From: CALKXV01 sp965228905
GTDB taxonomy: Bacteria > Pseudomonadota > Alphaproteobacteria > Rhodobacterales > Rhodobacteraceae
Assembly (NCBI GenBank): GCA_965228905.1
Contig: CBDDII010000003.1
Span: forward strand, 1-64,000
Direction: 5' to 3'
Length of the DNA stretch: 64,000 bases
This document shows positions 16,795 through 30,628 of this stretch, piece by piece; position 1 is the stretch's first letter, and every line of letters starts with the position of its first letter. The notes beneath the pieces were generated by a model, which saw only the letters and a list, made by a program, of their open reading frames with translations, did no database searches and had not been told where the DNA came from. The translations under genes were made by a program, and so were the position numbers.

Positions 16795-17662
16795 CGCCCT
16801 TCACCTGCCGCTCCCTCCAAAGTGTAAACACCCCCGTCGCCACCACGATCCCCGCTCCCAGAAGCGTCAGCATATCGGGCCATTCACGGAACACGACCAA
16901 ACCAACCAGAAGCGCGACCAACAGGCTCGAATAACGGAAAGGCGAAACGAAACCGATCTCGCCTACCCGCATGGCCATGACGGAAAAGAGATAGGCGCCA
17001 AGGATAAAGAAGCTGCACCCGGCAAGGTAGGCCCCGTGGCCCAGGTGCATCGGCTTCCATTCGATGCTCACCGCCCCGACGGCGGCGAACAACAGGATCG
17101 CCACGATGGCAACCAGCGCCACAAAGATCGAAGGCACGTAGACCGCGACCTGCCGCGCCGCGAGGTCTCGGACAGTCACGCAGACCACGGCCAAAACCGC
17201 ATAGATTGCATAAAGGTCGAACCCCTCCCCGCCCGGACGCACGATCAGCAACACGCCGACCAGACCGATCCCGATGGCCGCAAACCGTTTCCAGCCGACC
17301 GGCTCGCCCAGGAACAGTGCCGCGCCAAGCGTGACGGTCAGGGGCAGCGCCTGAAGGATCGCCGTGACATTGGCAATCGGCAGATGCACCAGCGCGGTCA
17401 GAAAGAAATAGGCCGCGCCCACTTCCGCAAGGGATCTGAGAAGAACCAGTCCCCAGTCCTTGCGCCCGGCCCGTATCCAAAGCGCCCCTTTCATGCGGGC
17501 CAGCCCTATCATCAGTATCGTGACCGCAAGGCTGCGCAGGAACAACACCTGGAAGAACGGCAAATCCTCGTTCAACAGCTTGAAGAACATGTCGTTGAAG
17601 GTGAAAGCGGCCATCGAAGCCGTCATCAGCGCCGCGCCTTCGATATTCGACGATCTTCGCAT
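16784..17662 (-). CDS. EamA/DMT-family transporter
   Basis: 292 residues, ten hydrophobic segments in two EamA repeats (about 8-135 and 150-285). Recognisable blocks are AAFTFNDMFFKLLNEDLPFF, LPIANVTAILQALPLTVTLG, FLGEPVGWKRFAAIGIGLVG and LVFREWPDMLTLLGAGIVVA. An inner-membrane drug/metabolite exporter-type protein; the substrate cannot be inferred. It is transcribed toward rpsL and divergent from the glycosyltransferase at 17800. Confidence 0.9.
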   Translation of the reverse strand: MRRSSNIEGAALMTASMAAFTFNDMFFKLLNEDLPFFQVLFLRSLAVTILMIGLARMKGALWIRAGRKDWGLVLLRSLAEVGAAYFFLTALVHLPIANVTAILQALPLTVTLGAALFLGEPVGWKRFAAIGIGLVGVLLIVRPGGEGFDLYAIYAVLAVVCVTVRDLAARQVAVYVPSIFVALVAIVAILLFAAVGAVSIEWKPMHLGHGAYLAGCSFFILGAYLFSVMAMRVGEIGFVSPFRYSSLLVALLVGLVVFREWPDMLTLLGAGIVVATGVFTLWRERQVKGGEL

Positions 17663-17799
17663 GACTGCCCCTGTCCGGTTTCATGCAACAGTTGCACGTT
17701 TTTTTCGCCCTGTACCAGATCGAAGGCTGATCGCGCCGCTTTCGGGCGTTAACCTTTCTGAAAACAACCGCAAATATGCGGAACCGAGGCAGAGCAGAT

Positions 17800-18867
17800 A
17801 TGACAAAACCCACCAGCTTGCTGGTGGCGACCGTCAAGAATGAAGGACCGAACATTCTTGAATGGGTCGCGCACCACCGTCTTTGCGGGTTCGACCGCAT
17901 CCAGATCTATCAAAACGACAGCACTGACACGACGGTGCAGACCCTCCGCACGCTCGACCGGCTGGGGGTGATCGAATATTTCGACAACCGGCACAACAAG
18001 GGTGCGCACCAGATGCGGGCCTATCGCCGGGCTTCGCGCACCCCGGCCTATGAAAACAGCGACTGGTGCATGGTGCTGGACGGTGACGAGTTTCTGACAA
18101 TCAAGACCGGTGACGGAAAGGTTTCCGACCTGATCGCGGCCAGCCCCGAGGTGGACGGGATCCTTGTGAACTGGCGTGTCTTCGGCGCGAACGGCCACAC
18201 CGACCTCGGGCGCGACCTGGTGACCGAACGGTTCACCCGCGCCGAACCGGCAGATGACATCGTCGAAACGCACCTGACGCCCTTCAAGCCGCTGTTCCGC
18301 ACCGAAACTTTCCGACGCCCCGGCATCCACCTGCCGCGCGATCCCAAAAAACCCGACTATGTCTTTGCGAATGGGTCCGGCCTGATCGACGGCGACTTCC
18401 ACCGCAAGCACTGGCGCAGCCACGATCCGAGGAAACGCGCCCTTGCACAGGTCAACCACTATGCGGTTCGCGACCTTGGCAGTTTCCTTTTGAAGAACGA
18501 ACGCGGCAGCGCCAATGCCCCGCACCGTGCCGTGGGCATGGCCTATTGGGCGCAGCACAACCGGAACGAGGAACAGGACCTCACGCTGGCCAACCGGAGC
18601 GAGGCCCTCTGGGCCGAAATGCGCGCGTTGGATACGGCATCCGACGGCCAGCTTCTGCGCCTGAGGAACCGCGCCCACCGGCAATGGCGCATCGCCCTTG
18701 AAAGCCTGCTGGAACAACCGGGCACCGCCGCCCTTCGCGCGGCGATCCTTGCGGGCGACACCGAAGCGAAAGAGAAAAAATCCATCGCTTCGCCCTTCCG
18801 TCTGCCCGGCACCAGCCCCGTGTTCCACAGCGTGCGCACAGCCAAGAACCGCATCGCGGCCGAATAA
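17800..18867 (+). CDS. Glycosyltransferase family 2 (Glyco_tranf_2_4 type)
   Basis: 355 residues from ATG 17800 (MTKPTSLLVATVKNEGPNIL). Visible family features are ATVKNEGPNILEWVAHHRL, the acceptor/nucleotide region IQIYQNDSTDTT, the DxD-type motif VLDGDEFL and HYAVRDLGSFLLKNERG further on. It probably transfers a sugar to a surface polysaccharide or protein; the substrate is unknown. It is followed after 20 bp by a second, different glycosyltransferase, so the two likely form an operon. Confidence 0.85.
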   Translation: MTKPTSLLVATVKNEGPNILEWVAHHRLCGFDRIQIYQNDSTDTTVQTLRTLDRLGVIEYFDNRHNKGAHQMRAYRRASRTPAYENSDWCMVLDGDEFLTIKTGDGKVSDLIAASPEVDGILVNWRVFGANGHTDLGRDLVTERFTRAEPADDIVETHLTPFKPLFRTETFRRPGIHLPRDPKKPDYVFANGSGLIDGDFHRKHWRSHDPRKRALAQVNHYAVRDLGSFLLKNERGSANAPHRAVGMAYWAQHNRNEEQDLTLANRSEALWAEMRALDTASDGQLLRLRNRAHRQWRIALESLLEQPGTAALRAAILAGDTEAKEKKSIASPFRLPGTSPVFHSVRTAKNRIAAE

Positions 18868-18887
18868 CCGGTTTCCTTGCGTCGAAC

Positions 18888-19691
18888 ATGACACTGCCTG
18901 CGCCCTCTGACCGCACGATCTGGCAATACTGGGAAACGCGCGGCACCAAGCCCGCCTTCGTGGACGGCCTGTTGGACATCGCCCGCCGTGTTTCGGGCCT
19001 GGAAGTGATCCAGGTCACGCCCGAAACGCTGCCCCATTACCTGCCCGACATCTCGCCCGCCGTGCTGACCATCCCAGAACTGGCCCACAAGGCCGACATG
19101 ATCCGCTCGCGCCTGGTGGAACGTCACGGCGGCATGTGGCTTGATTCCGACGCCATCGTGCTGCGCGATCTGAACTGGATCCTCGACCTCGCGCGATCCT
19201 CCGATTTCGTCGGATTCAACGACGGCGGGCGGCTGCGCAAGGGCCACCCCCTTGTTCGCATCAACTGTTTCGCTGCGCCAAAAGGTAGCACGGTGGTGGC
19301 CGAATGGGTCGCCGCGCAAGAAGCGATGCTGGACCGGCAAAGTTTCGGCTGGACCGAAATCGGCAGCGAAACCCTGCACCCGATCTGCCTTCAACATCGC
19401 GAGCGCGTGAAAATCCTGCCCTTCGAAACCATCAGCCCGGTAGCCTGGGACCGCGTCAAACTTTTCGCCTCGCCCTGGCGCACCCCCCGCCGCGGTATCG
19501 AGGACGTGCAGATCGTCATGCTGTCGAACAAATCCCTTGGCGAACGCTTCCCCGAGTTGCGCGAAATGACCGTCGAAGACATCGAGGCGGCGGATATCTA
19601 CGTGTCGCACTACCTGCGGCGGGCGAAGGATCCAAAGTATGTGCCACCCCACGGCTGGATGAACTGGATGCGGAAACTCAGGGGCGGTTAG
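18888..19691 (+). CDS. Glycosyltransferase, sugar-binding DXD / capsule-synthesis type
   Basis: 267 residues. It has IWQYWE near the N-terminus and the motif HKADMIRSRLVERHGGMWLD followed by SDAIV, characteristic of Gly_transf_sug/Caps_synth-type enzymes (Och1-like fold). The C-terminal part includes IYVSHYLRRAKDP. Cytoplasmic, no membrane segment. Likely partner of the preceding GT2 gene in glycan synthesis. Confidence 0.8.
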   Translation: MTLPAPSDRTIWQYWETRGTKPAFVDGLLDIARRVSGLEVIQVTPETLPHYLPDISPAVLTIPELAHKADMIRSRLVERHGGMWLDSDAIVLRDLNWILDLARSSDFVGFNDGGRLRKGHPLVRINCFAAPKGSTVVAEWVAAQEAMLDRQSFGWTEIGSETLHPICLQHRERVKILPFETISPVAWDRVKLFASPWRTPRRGIEDVQIVMLSNKSLGERFPELREMTVEDIEAADIYVSHYLRRAKDPKYVPPHGWMNWMRKLRGG

Positions 19692-19724
19692 ACTGACGAA
19701 GGTGGGCAAACCGTGCCCATCCAC

Positions 19725-20528
19725 CTATCGCGCGATGGCCGAAACCAGGTGAATCCTTGCCGGGACCTCGATGGCCCCGTCGTTTTCATAGGCTTGCAAC
19801 GCATCCGAGACCGCGCCCCGAATGCGCTCCAGAACATCGGAAGGCACATCCATACCGGCCAGCATCATCCCGACCGTGACCTTCATGTGAAGCTCTGCCA
19901 CACGGACGGCATCGCCGGGCGGGGTAAGGTGGATGTCCAGGGTTCGGATTTCCGGGTTCCACCCCGCCTCTTCCAGAAGACCCGCCAGAACGGAAGGATC
20001 GGCAAAGCGCATCGGCCCGGGGCCGGTCGGATCCGGCCTTGGCACGCCCTGCACATGGTCGTCGACGATCCGGCGCGGCATGGAAAACCACGGGTTGTCC
20101 GGCGGTGCGCCCCAGACCGACGCAACCAGCCGTCCCCCCGGCAGCACGGCATGGCGCAGGTTCCGAAACGCCGCCGCACTGTCAGAAAAGAACATGATCC
20201 CGAAGTTCGAGATGATCGCGTCAAACGCCCCGGCCTGGAAATCGTGGCGCGCCGCATCGCCTGCGAGGACCGTCACGTTGTCCGGCACCCCTTCCCGCGC
20301 CCGCGCGACCAGCGGCGGCGAAATATCTACGCCCAGCACAGCCCCCCTATCCCCGACCGCCTGCGCCGCAGGCATCAGCGTCGGCCCGGTCCCGCAGCCC
20401 ACGTCCAGCACCCGCTCGCCAGGTTTCAGCGCGGCAGCGGCGAACAACCTGTCAAACAGTTCGCGATACGAGACTTCAAGATCAGGCGCGGCCTCCAGCC
20501 AGGGACGCGCCATTTCATCCCAATCCAA
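19725..20528 (-). CDS. SAM-dependent class I methyltransferase
   Basis: 267 residues. The SAM-binding motif is VLDVGCGTG (about residues 41-49), followed by VLGVDIS, VTVLAGDAARHDF, FDAIISNFGIMFF and LRHAVLPGGRLVASVWG, matching Methyltransf_11/25 proteins. The substrate is unknown. It is tail-to-tail with the glycosyltransferases and lies upstream of the rpoC terminator region, but rpoC transcription arrives from the other side, so it needs its own promoter. Confidence 0.88.
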   Translation of the reverse strand: MDWDEMARPWLEAAPDLEVSYRELFDRLFAAAALKPGERVLDVGCGTGPTLMPAAQAVGDRGAVLGVDISPPLVARAREGVPDNVTVLAGDAARHDFQAGAFDAIISNFGIMFFSDSAAAFRNLRHAVLPGGRLVASVWGAPPDNPWFSMPRRIVDDHVQGVPRPDPTGPGPMRFADPSVLAGLLEEAGWNPEIRTLDIHLTPPGDAVRVAELHMKVTVGMMLAGMDVPSDVLERIRGAVSDALQAYENDGAIEVPARIHLVSAIAR

Positions 20529-20599
20529 ATGCTATCCGATCCTGCAAAGTGCGACTGCCTGCAAGTCTATCAAAAATCCGCGCCCTTCGCACCCAAACG

Positions 20600-20627
20600 A
20601 AAAAGGCCCCGCAGCTGCGGGGCCTTT
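20600..20627 (-). terminator. Intrinsic terminator after rpoC
   Basis: A 26-bp perfect palindrome (AAAGGCCCCGCAG and its complement, 20602-20627), ending in T residues on the minus strand, 22 bp beyond the rpoC stop. It closes the rpoBC transcript before the methyltransferase gene. Confidence 0.85.
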
Positions 20628-20649
20628 CTCAATCTTCTGTCCGAACCGA

Positions 20650-24885
<4,236 letters not shown>

Positions 24886-24914
24886 AATCGGTTCCTAATC
24901 TTTGGCGGAGGGAA

Positions 24915-24969
24915 GGTGGGTTGAAAACCCACCCTACGGGCTGTGGGTAGGGTGGGGTTTCACCCCACC
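24915..24969. repeat. Inverted-dimer hairpin element D (rpoB/rpoC gap)
   Basis: GGTGGGTT-gaa-AACCCACC, then CCCTACGGG...TGTGGGTAGGG, then GGTGGGGT-ttc-ACCCCACC. It is the best-formed copy of the GGTGGG/CCCTACG family and occupies the rpoB-rpoC intercistronic gap. It could shape processing or stability of the rpoBC mRNA. Confidence 0.7.
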
Positions 24970-24975
24970 TTCGCC

Positions 24976-27900
24976 CTATTCCGCCGCAATCCCAGGTTCG
25001 TCTTCATCATCGTCGCCAACGGCATCCAGAAGCTCCATGTTGAGGCCAAGACCCCGGACTTCCTTCACCAGCACGTTGAACGATTCCGGCACGCCGGCTT
25101 CAAAGTTGTCCTCGCCCTTGACGATCGACTCATAGACCTTGGTGCGGCCAGCAACGTCGTCCGACTTGACGGTGAGCATCTCTTGCAGAGTGTAGGCGGC
25201 ACCATAGGCTTCCAGCGCCCAGACTTCCATTTCCCCGAAACGCTGGCCGCCGAACTGGGCCTTACCGCCCAGGGGCTGCTGCGTGACAAGGCTGTAAGGC
25301 CCGGTGGAACGCGCGTGGATCTTGTCGTCGACAAGGTGGTGCAGCTTCAGAAGGTACTTGATGCCGACCGTAACCTGACGCGCGAATTTCTCGCCCGTCC
25401 GGCCATCGAACAGATCCGACTGACCGCTTTCGTTGAACCCGGCACGCACAAGCGCGTCGTTCACGTCCGCTTCCTTGGCACCGTCGAAGACGGGCGTTGC
25501 AATCGGCACACCGCGGGTTGCGTTTTCGGCCACGCCGACAAGGGCGTCGTCGTCCAGACCCTTGATGCCTTCGTCATAGACGTCGTCACCATAGGCCAGC
25601 TTCATCGCGTCCTTCACCGGCGTCAGATCGCCCTTGCGGCGGTATTCGCCCAAAGCCTCGTCGATCTGGATACCCAGACCACGGCTGGCCCAACCCATGT
25701 GGGTTTCAAGGATCTGACCGACGTTCATCCGCGACGGCACCCCAAGCGGGTTCAGCACGAAATCAACCGGCGTACCATCCGCAAGGAACGGCATGTCTTC
25801 CATCGGGACAACCTTGGAAATCACACCCTTGTTGCCGTGACGCCCGGCCATCTTGTCGCCCGGCTGAAGCTTGCGCTTCACGGCAACAAAGACCTTGACC
25901 ATCTTCATGACACCCGGCGGCAGGTCGTCGCCACGACGGACCTTTTCAACCTTGTCCTCGAAACGATGCTCAAGGGCGCGCTTCTGCGCCTCGTATTGCT
26001 CGTTCAGGGCTTCGATCTGCTTGGCGTCGTCTTCTTCGCCGATGGCCAACTGCCACCACTGGCCGCGCGACAACTCGTCGTTCAGCAACTCCTCGGTGAT
26101 CTTGGTCTTGGGCTTGACGCCCTTCGGACCTTTCACGGCGGTCTTGCCCATCAGCATCTCTTTCAGACGGGCGTAGATGTTGCGATCCAGGATCGCCATC
26201 TCGTCGTCCCGGTCACGGGCCAGACGCTCGACTTCCTCACGCTCGATCTGCAGCGCACGTTCGTCTTTTTCCACACCATGGCGGTTGAAGACGCGAACCT
26301 CCACGATCGTACCGAAGTCACCCGGCGGCAGACGCAGCGAGGTGTCGCGCACGTCCGATGCCTTTTCGCCGAAGATGGCGCGCAGGAGTTTTTCTTCCGG
26401 CGTCATCGGGCTTTCGCCCTTCGGGGTGATCTTGCCGACCAGAATGTCACCCGGCCCCACTTCGGCACCAATGTAAACGATGCCCGCCTCGTCGAGGTTG
26501 CGCAGGGCTTCCTCGCCGACGTTCGGGATGTCGCGGGTGATCTCTTCCGGCCCGAGCTTGGTGTCGCGGGCGGCGACTTCGAATTCCTCGATATGGATCG
26601 AGGTAAAGACGTCGTCGCGCACGATCCGCTCGGAGATCAGGATCGAGTCTTCATAGTTGTACCCGTTCCACGGCATGAAGGCGACGATCACGTTCTTGCC
26701 AAGCGCCAGTTCACCGATATCCGTCGACGGACCGTCGGCGATGACCTCGCCCTTGCCCACGGTGTCGCCCACCTTCACCAGCGGACGCTGGTTGATGCAG
26801 GTGTTCTGGTTCGAACGCTGGAACTTGCGCAGACGATAGATGTCAACGCCGGCATCCCCGATCTCCAGATCGGCGGTCGCCCGCACAACGATACGCTGGG
26901 CGTCGACCTGGTCGATGATGCCCGCACGTTTCGCCATGATCGCAGCACCCGAGTCACGGGCCACGATTTCCTCGATGCCGGTGCCGACCAGCGGCGCCTC
27001 GGCCTGCAGCAGCGGCACGGCCTGACGTTGCATGTTCGAGCCCATGAGCGCCCGGTTCGCGTCGTCGTTTTCAAGGAAGGGGATCAGCGAGGCAGCGACC
27101 GAAACCAGCTGTTTCGGCGACACGTCGATCAAATCCACCTGGTCGGTCGGCGTCAGCGTGTATTCACCCGACTGGCGCGTGTTGACCATCTCGTTGACGA
27201 ACTTGCCCTTGTCATCAAGGTTCGCGTTGGCCTGCGCCACGACGTGACGCATTTCCTCGGTCGCCGACATGTATTGCACGTCGTCGGTAACCTGGGAATT
27301 TTCGACCTTGCGGTAAGGCGTTTCGATAAAGCCGTACTTGTTCACACGGGCGAATGTGGCCAGCGAGTTGATCAGACCGATGTTCGGGCCTTCCGGCGTT
27401 TCGATCGGGCACATCCGGCCATAGTGGGTCGGGTGCACGTCGCGCACTTCGAACCCGGCACGTTCGCGGGTCAGACCGCCCGGCCCAAGCGCCGACAGAC
27501 GACGCTTGTGCGTCACTTCGGAAAGCGGGTTGGTCTGGTCCATGAACTGCGAAAGCTGGGACGAGCCAAAGAACTCGCGCACAGCCGCAGCCGCCGGTTT
27601 CGCGTTGATCAGATCCTGCGGCATCACCGTGTCGATCTCGACACTGGACATACGCTCCTTGATCGCGCGCTCCATGCGCAACAGACCGACGCGGTACTGG
27701 TTTTCCATCAACTCGCCGACCGAACGCACCCGGCGGTTGCCAAGGTGGTCGATGTCGTCGACATCGCCGCGCCCGTCGCGCAGATCGACCAGCGCCTTGA
27801 TACAGGCGACGATATCTTCCTTGCGCAGCGTACGAACAGTGTCCTCGGCATCAAGTGCGAGACGCATGTTCATCTTCACCCGGCCAACGGCCGACAGGTC

Positions 27901-29145
27901 ATACCGCTCGCTGTCGAAGAACAGCGTGTCGAACAGCGCCGAAGCGGCCTCGACGGTGGGCGGCTCGCCCGGACGCATGACGCGATAGATGTCCATAAGC
28001 GCGGTGTCGCGGCTCATGTTCTTGTCGGCGGCCATCGTGTTGCGGATGTAGGGGCCGACGTTGACGTTGTCGATGTCCAGGATCGGCAGATCGGTGATCC
28101 CCGCATCCATCAGCTCTTTCAGCGTGCCGCCGGTAACCTCACCGTCCTTGTCGACTTCCCAGGTCAACTCGTCGCCAGCCTCGACATAGATCGCGCCGGT
28201 TTCCTCGTTGATGATGTCCTTCGAGACGAACTTGCCGACGATCTGGTCGAACGGCACCAGCAATTCGGTGATTTTGCCCTCGTCGATGATCTTTTTCACC
28301 GAACGCGGAGTCACCTTCTCGCCCGCCTTGGCAAAGGCCTTGCCGGTCTTGGCGTCGACAAGATCGTAAGCAGGCCGCGTACCGCGCACCCGCTCGGGGA
28401 AGAACTTGGTCACCCAACCCTTGTTCTTCTTATAGCTGTAGTCGACCGTGTCATAATACGCATCCATGATCGCTTCCTGGTCCAGGCCAAGCGAGTAAAG
28501 AAGCGTCGTCACCGGCAGTTTCCGGCGACGGTCGATACGGGCGAAGACGATGTCCTTGGCGTCGAACTCGAAGTCCAGCCAGGACCCGCGATAGGGAATG
28601 ATCCGGCAGGCGAACAATAGCTTGCCGCTGGCGTGGGTCTTGCCCTTGTCGTGGTCAAAGAACACGCCGGGCGACCGGTGCATCTGCGAAACGATCACAC
28701 GCTCGGTGCCGTTGACGATAAAGGTGCCGTTCGGCGTCATCAGGGGCATGTCGCCCATGAAGACATCCTGCTCCTTGATGTCCTTCACCGATTTCGCACC
28801 GGTGTCTTCATCCACATCGAACACGATCAGACGCAGCGTCACCTTCAAAGGCGCGCTATAGGTCATGTCGCGCTGCTGACATTCCTCGACATCGTACTTG
28901 GGCTTTTCAAGCTCGTAGTCGACGAATTCCAGAACCGAGGTTTCGTTGAAATCCTTGATCGGGAACACCGACTGGAACACGCCTTTGATCCCCTCGCCAT
29001 CCAATGGCTGGGGCTGGTCGCCGGAATTCAGGAAAAGATCATACGAGGATTTCTGAACCTCGATCAGGTTCGGCATCTCCAGAACTTCGCGGATTTTGCC
29101 GAAATATTTGCGGTAACGTTTCTGGCCAAGATAGGACGTCGCCAT
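24976..29145 (-). CDS. rpoB: DNA-directed RNA polymerase subunit beta
   Basis: 1389 residues, full length. The rifampicin-pocket region reads FGSSQLSQFMDQTNPLSEVT then HKRRLSALGPGGLTRERAGF, a sensitive-type sequence. Other standard blocks are YNYEDSILISERIV, GDKMAGRHGNKGV, and the C-terminal GGQRFGEMEVWALEAYGAAY. Unusually, rplL is 4.1 kb upstream rather than adjacent; a promoter candidate (29366-29394) and a leader hairpin lie in the 380-bp region before the gene. Confidence 0.99.
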   Translation of the reverse strand: MATSYLGQKRYRKYFGKIREVLEMPNLIEVQKSSYDLFLNSGDQPQPLDGEGIKGVFQSVFPIKDFNETSVLEFVDYELEKPKYDVEECQQRDMTYSAPLKVTLRLIVFDVDEDTGAKSVKDIKEQDVFMGDMPLMTPNGTFIVNGTERVIVSQMHRSPGVFFDHDKGKTHASGKLLFACRIIPYRGSWLDFEFDAKDIVFARIDRRRKLPVTTLLYSLGLDQEAIMDAYYDTVDYSYKKNKGWVTKFFPERVRGTRPAYDLVDAKTGKAFAKAGEKVTPRSVKKIIDEGKITELLVPFDQIVGKFVSKDIINEETGAIYVEAGDELTWEVDKDGEVTGGTLKELMDAGITDLPILDIDNVNVGPYIRNTMAADKNMSRDTALMDIYRVMRPGEPPTVEAASALFDTLFFDSERYDLSAVGRVKMNMRLALDAEDTVRTLRKEDIVACIKALVDLRDGRGDVDDIDHLGNRRVRSVGELMENQYRVGLLRMERAIKERMSSVEIDTVMPQDLINAKPAAAAVREFFGSSQLSQFMDQTNPLSEVTHKRRLSALGPGGLTRERAGFEVRDVHPTHYGRMCPIETPEGPNIGLINSLATFARVNKYGFIETPYRKVENSQVTDDVQYMSATEEMRHVVAQANANLDDKGKFVNEMVNTRQSGEYTLTPTDQVDLIDVSPKQLVSVAASLIPFLENDDANRALMGSNMQRQAVPLLQAEAPLVGTGIEEIVARDSGAAIMAKRAGIIDQVDAQRIVVRATADLEIGDAGVDIYRLRKFQRSNQNTCINQRPLVKVGDTVGKGEVIADGPSTDIGELALGKNVIVAFMPWNGYNYEDSILISERIVRDDVFTSIHIEEFEVAARDTKLGPEEITRDIPNVGEEALRNLDEAGIVYIGAEVGPGDILVGKITPKGESPMTPEEKLLRAIFGEKASDVRDTSLRLPPGDFGTIVEVRVFNRHGVEKDERALQIEREEVERLARDRDDEMAILDRNIYARLKEMLMGKTAVKGPKGVKPKTKITEELLNDELSRGQWWQLAIGEEDDAKQIEALNEQYEAQKRALEHRFEDKVEKVRRGDDLPPGVMKMVKVFVAVKRKLQPGDKMAGRHGNKGVISKVVPMEDMPFLADGTPVDFVLNPLGVPSRMNVGQILETHMGWASRGLGIQIDEALGEYRRKGDLTPVKDAMKLAYGDDVYDEGIKGLDDDALVGVAENATRGVPIATPVFDGAKEADVNDALVRAGFNESGQSDLFDGRTGEKFARQVTVGIKYLLKLHHLVDDKIHARSTGPYSLVTQQPLGGKAQFGGQRFGEMEVWALEAYGAAYTLQEMLTVKSDDVAGRTKVYESIVKGEDNFEAGVPESFNVLVKEVRGLGLNMELLDAVGDDDEDEPGIAAE

Positions 29146-29279
29146 GGGGTACGGATCTCCGTTTCAATCTATGGCGCAACTGCGGTTGGGCACCCGCCTT
29201 GCACCAGATTTGGATTGCCCTGTTTCCATACCAGGAAGGCCTGCCAGAACCTTCCGCCCGAAACAGAAGACAACCCCGT

Positions 29280-29303
29280 CAAAGCCGAACCGTTTCGGCT
29301 TTG
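29280..29303 (-). promoter_or_regulatory. Leader hairpin upstream of rpoB
   Basis: A perfect 10-bp stem CAAAGCCGAA / TTCGGCTTTG with a 4-nt loop, about 135 nt before the rpoB start and downstream of the candidate promoter. It has no T run. It could be an attenuator or a stability element. I see no gene in 29146-29526. Confidence 0.5.
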
Positions 29304-29365
29304 AGAGGGTCATCAATCAAGATTTTGCTTTGTCGAGGCGCCCGTACTTCGAATCACAATGGGGC

Positions 29366-29394
29366 TATCTAACAACCAAGACGGTTGCTTTCAA
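29366..29394 (-). promoter_or_regulatory. Candidate sigma-70 promoter for rpoBC
   Basis: On the minus strand: -35 TTGAAA (29394-29389), 17-nt spacer, -10 TAGATA (29371-29366). It would allow rpoBC transcription independent of rplJL, from which it is separated by genes on both strands. Confidence 0.45.
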
Positions 29395-29526
29395 CCGGGA
29401 CAGGTCGAAAACGCATGAAAAAAGGGTTAACAGCAGGGCTGTTGACCATCGACGGCGGCCAGTGTCGCACGCTTCGCCGCTTGCGTCCAGCCTGAGTGAA
29501 AACCGTGAATACCGGGTTACCGCACC

Positions 29527-30120
29527 CTACGCCCTCACCCCTTCAAGAATGCCTTCAAAAACAGCCACATGGTCCGCTTCCGGCTCGCCCAACGAGATCC
29601 CGAGCGCCGCGCGGTCGAACAGGGCCGACAACTGGCCGACAAGCGCATCCAGTGGCAGGGACCGCAGGAAACCGGCCCCGATCGCCGCCTCAAGCCCCTT
29701 TTTCAACGTGTCCTGCGAGGTTTCGCGATCAATCGCGTCGAGTTCCTGCCGCCCCAGAACCGCAGGCCCATCCAAAAGCATCAATCGCACCCGGCCGGGC
29801 GCACGCATTGCAGCCAAATAGGCCCGTCCACCTTGGATTAGTGACTGAATCGGATCAGAGGCCAAATCCTTCGTTGCGGCATCAATCTCCCCCGCGACCG
29901 CCTGAAACTCCCGCCTCAGAACAGCGCGAAACAGGTCCGCCTTGTCGGTGAAATGGTGATAAAGCGCACCGCGCGTCACCCCGGCGGCCTTCACCACTTC
30001 GGGCGTCGACGTTTCGGCATAGCCCTTTTCGACGAAAAGCGCCCGCGCCGCCGCCATCAACCGCGCCCGCGTTTCCTCGGTCCGCGCCGCGTTGCTCTTC
30101 CTCCCGGATTCCTCTTGCAT
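29527..30120 (-). CDS. TetR-family transcriptional regulator
   Basis: 197 residues from ATG 30120 (MQEESGRKSNAARTEETRAR). The HTH spans about residues 14-60, with AARALFVEKGYAETSTPEVV and KAAGVTRGALYHHFTDKADL, the typical TetR sequence. The C-terminal ligand domain is helical. It is divergent from the VOC protein gene, and the 70-bp intergenic region holds two identical palindromic operators, so it very likely represses both itself and that gene. Confidence 0.93.
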   Translation of the reverse strand: MQEESGRKSNAARTEETRARLMAAARALFVEKGYAETSTPEVVKAAGVTRGALYHHFTDKADLFRAVLRREFQAVAGEIDAATKDLASDPIQSLIQGGRAYLAAMRAPGRVRLMLLDGPAVLGRQELDAIDRETSQDTLKKGLEAAIGAGFLRSLPLDALVGQLSALFDRAALGISLGEPEADHVAVFEGILEGVRA

Positions 30121-30137
30121 ACATACAGCCTGTATGT
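30121..30137. promoter_or_regulatory. TetR operator 1
   Basis: Palindrome ACATACAG-C-CTGTATGT, abutting the TetR start codon. Same arms as operator 2; centres are exactly 30 bp apart, placing both on the same face of the helix. Confidence 0.8.
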
Positions 30138-30150
30138 TAATTCCCAACTT

Positions 30151-30167
30151 ACATACAGACTGTATGT
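30151..30167. promoter_or_regulatory. TetR operator 2
   Basis: Palindrome ACATACAG-A-CTGTATGT, 24 bp upstream of the VOC gene start, where a bound repressor would block that promoter. Confidence 0.8.
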
Positions 30168-30190
30168 TTGTTGACCCTTGGAGACAAGCC

Positions 30191-30628
30191 ATGAAATGCA
30201 CCCAGTATTACCCCGTCATCCAGACCGATGACGTCGCCACGACCGTGGCCTTTTACACCGATCATTTCGGTTTCAAGGCCCTGTTCGATTCCGACTGGTA
30301 CGTCCACCTGCAATCGAGCGAGGACGAAACCGTCAACCTCGCCATATTGCAGCACGACCATGCGACCATCCCCGAAAGCGGGCGCGGCAAGGTTGCGGGG
30401 CTGATCCTGAACTTCGAGGTCGAAGACCCGGACGCCCTGTTCGATCACGCCAAATCCGCTGGACTGCCGATCCTGAAGCCCCTGGTCGACGAAGATTTCG
30501 GCCAGCGCCACTTCATCACCAGCGACCCGAACGGCGTTCTGATCGACGTCATCAAGCCGATCCCGCCCAGCGCCGAATTCGCAGCGCAATACGATACCGA
30601 AACCCTGAAGGATCTGACCGGCGCCTAA
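30191..30628 (+). CDS. VOC-family (glyoxalase/bleomycin-resistance-like) protein
   Basis: 145 residues from ATG 30191 with GGAGA upstream. It has a single VOC fold pattern: YYPVIQTDDVATTVAFYTDH, FGFKALFDSDWYVHLQ, EVEDPDALFDHAKSAG and ITSDPNGVLIDVIKPI (metal-site-like glutamate replaced by aspartate). A small-molecule binding, isomerase or resistance role is possible; the TetR partner suggests response to a toxic compound. It overlaps the convergent DUF1697 gene by 4 bp. Confidence 0.88.
   Translation: MKCTQYYPVIQTDDVATTVAFYTDHFGFKALFDSDWYVHLQSSEDETVNLAILQHDHATIPESGRGKVAGLILNFEVEDPDALFDHAKSAGLPILKPLVDEDFGQRHFITSDPNGVLIDVIKPIPPSAEFAAQYDTETLKDLTGA

Noticed and set aside
24943..28620. Plus-strand open frame of about 1,225 codons opposite rpoB
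   Set aside because: Shadow of rpoB produced by third-position G/C bias.
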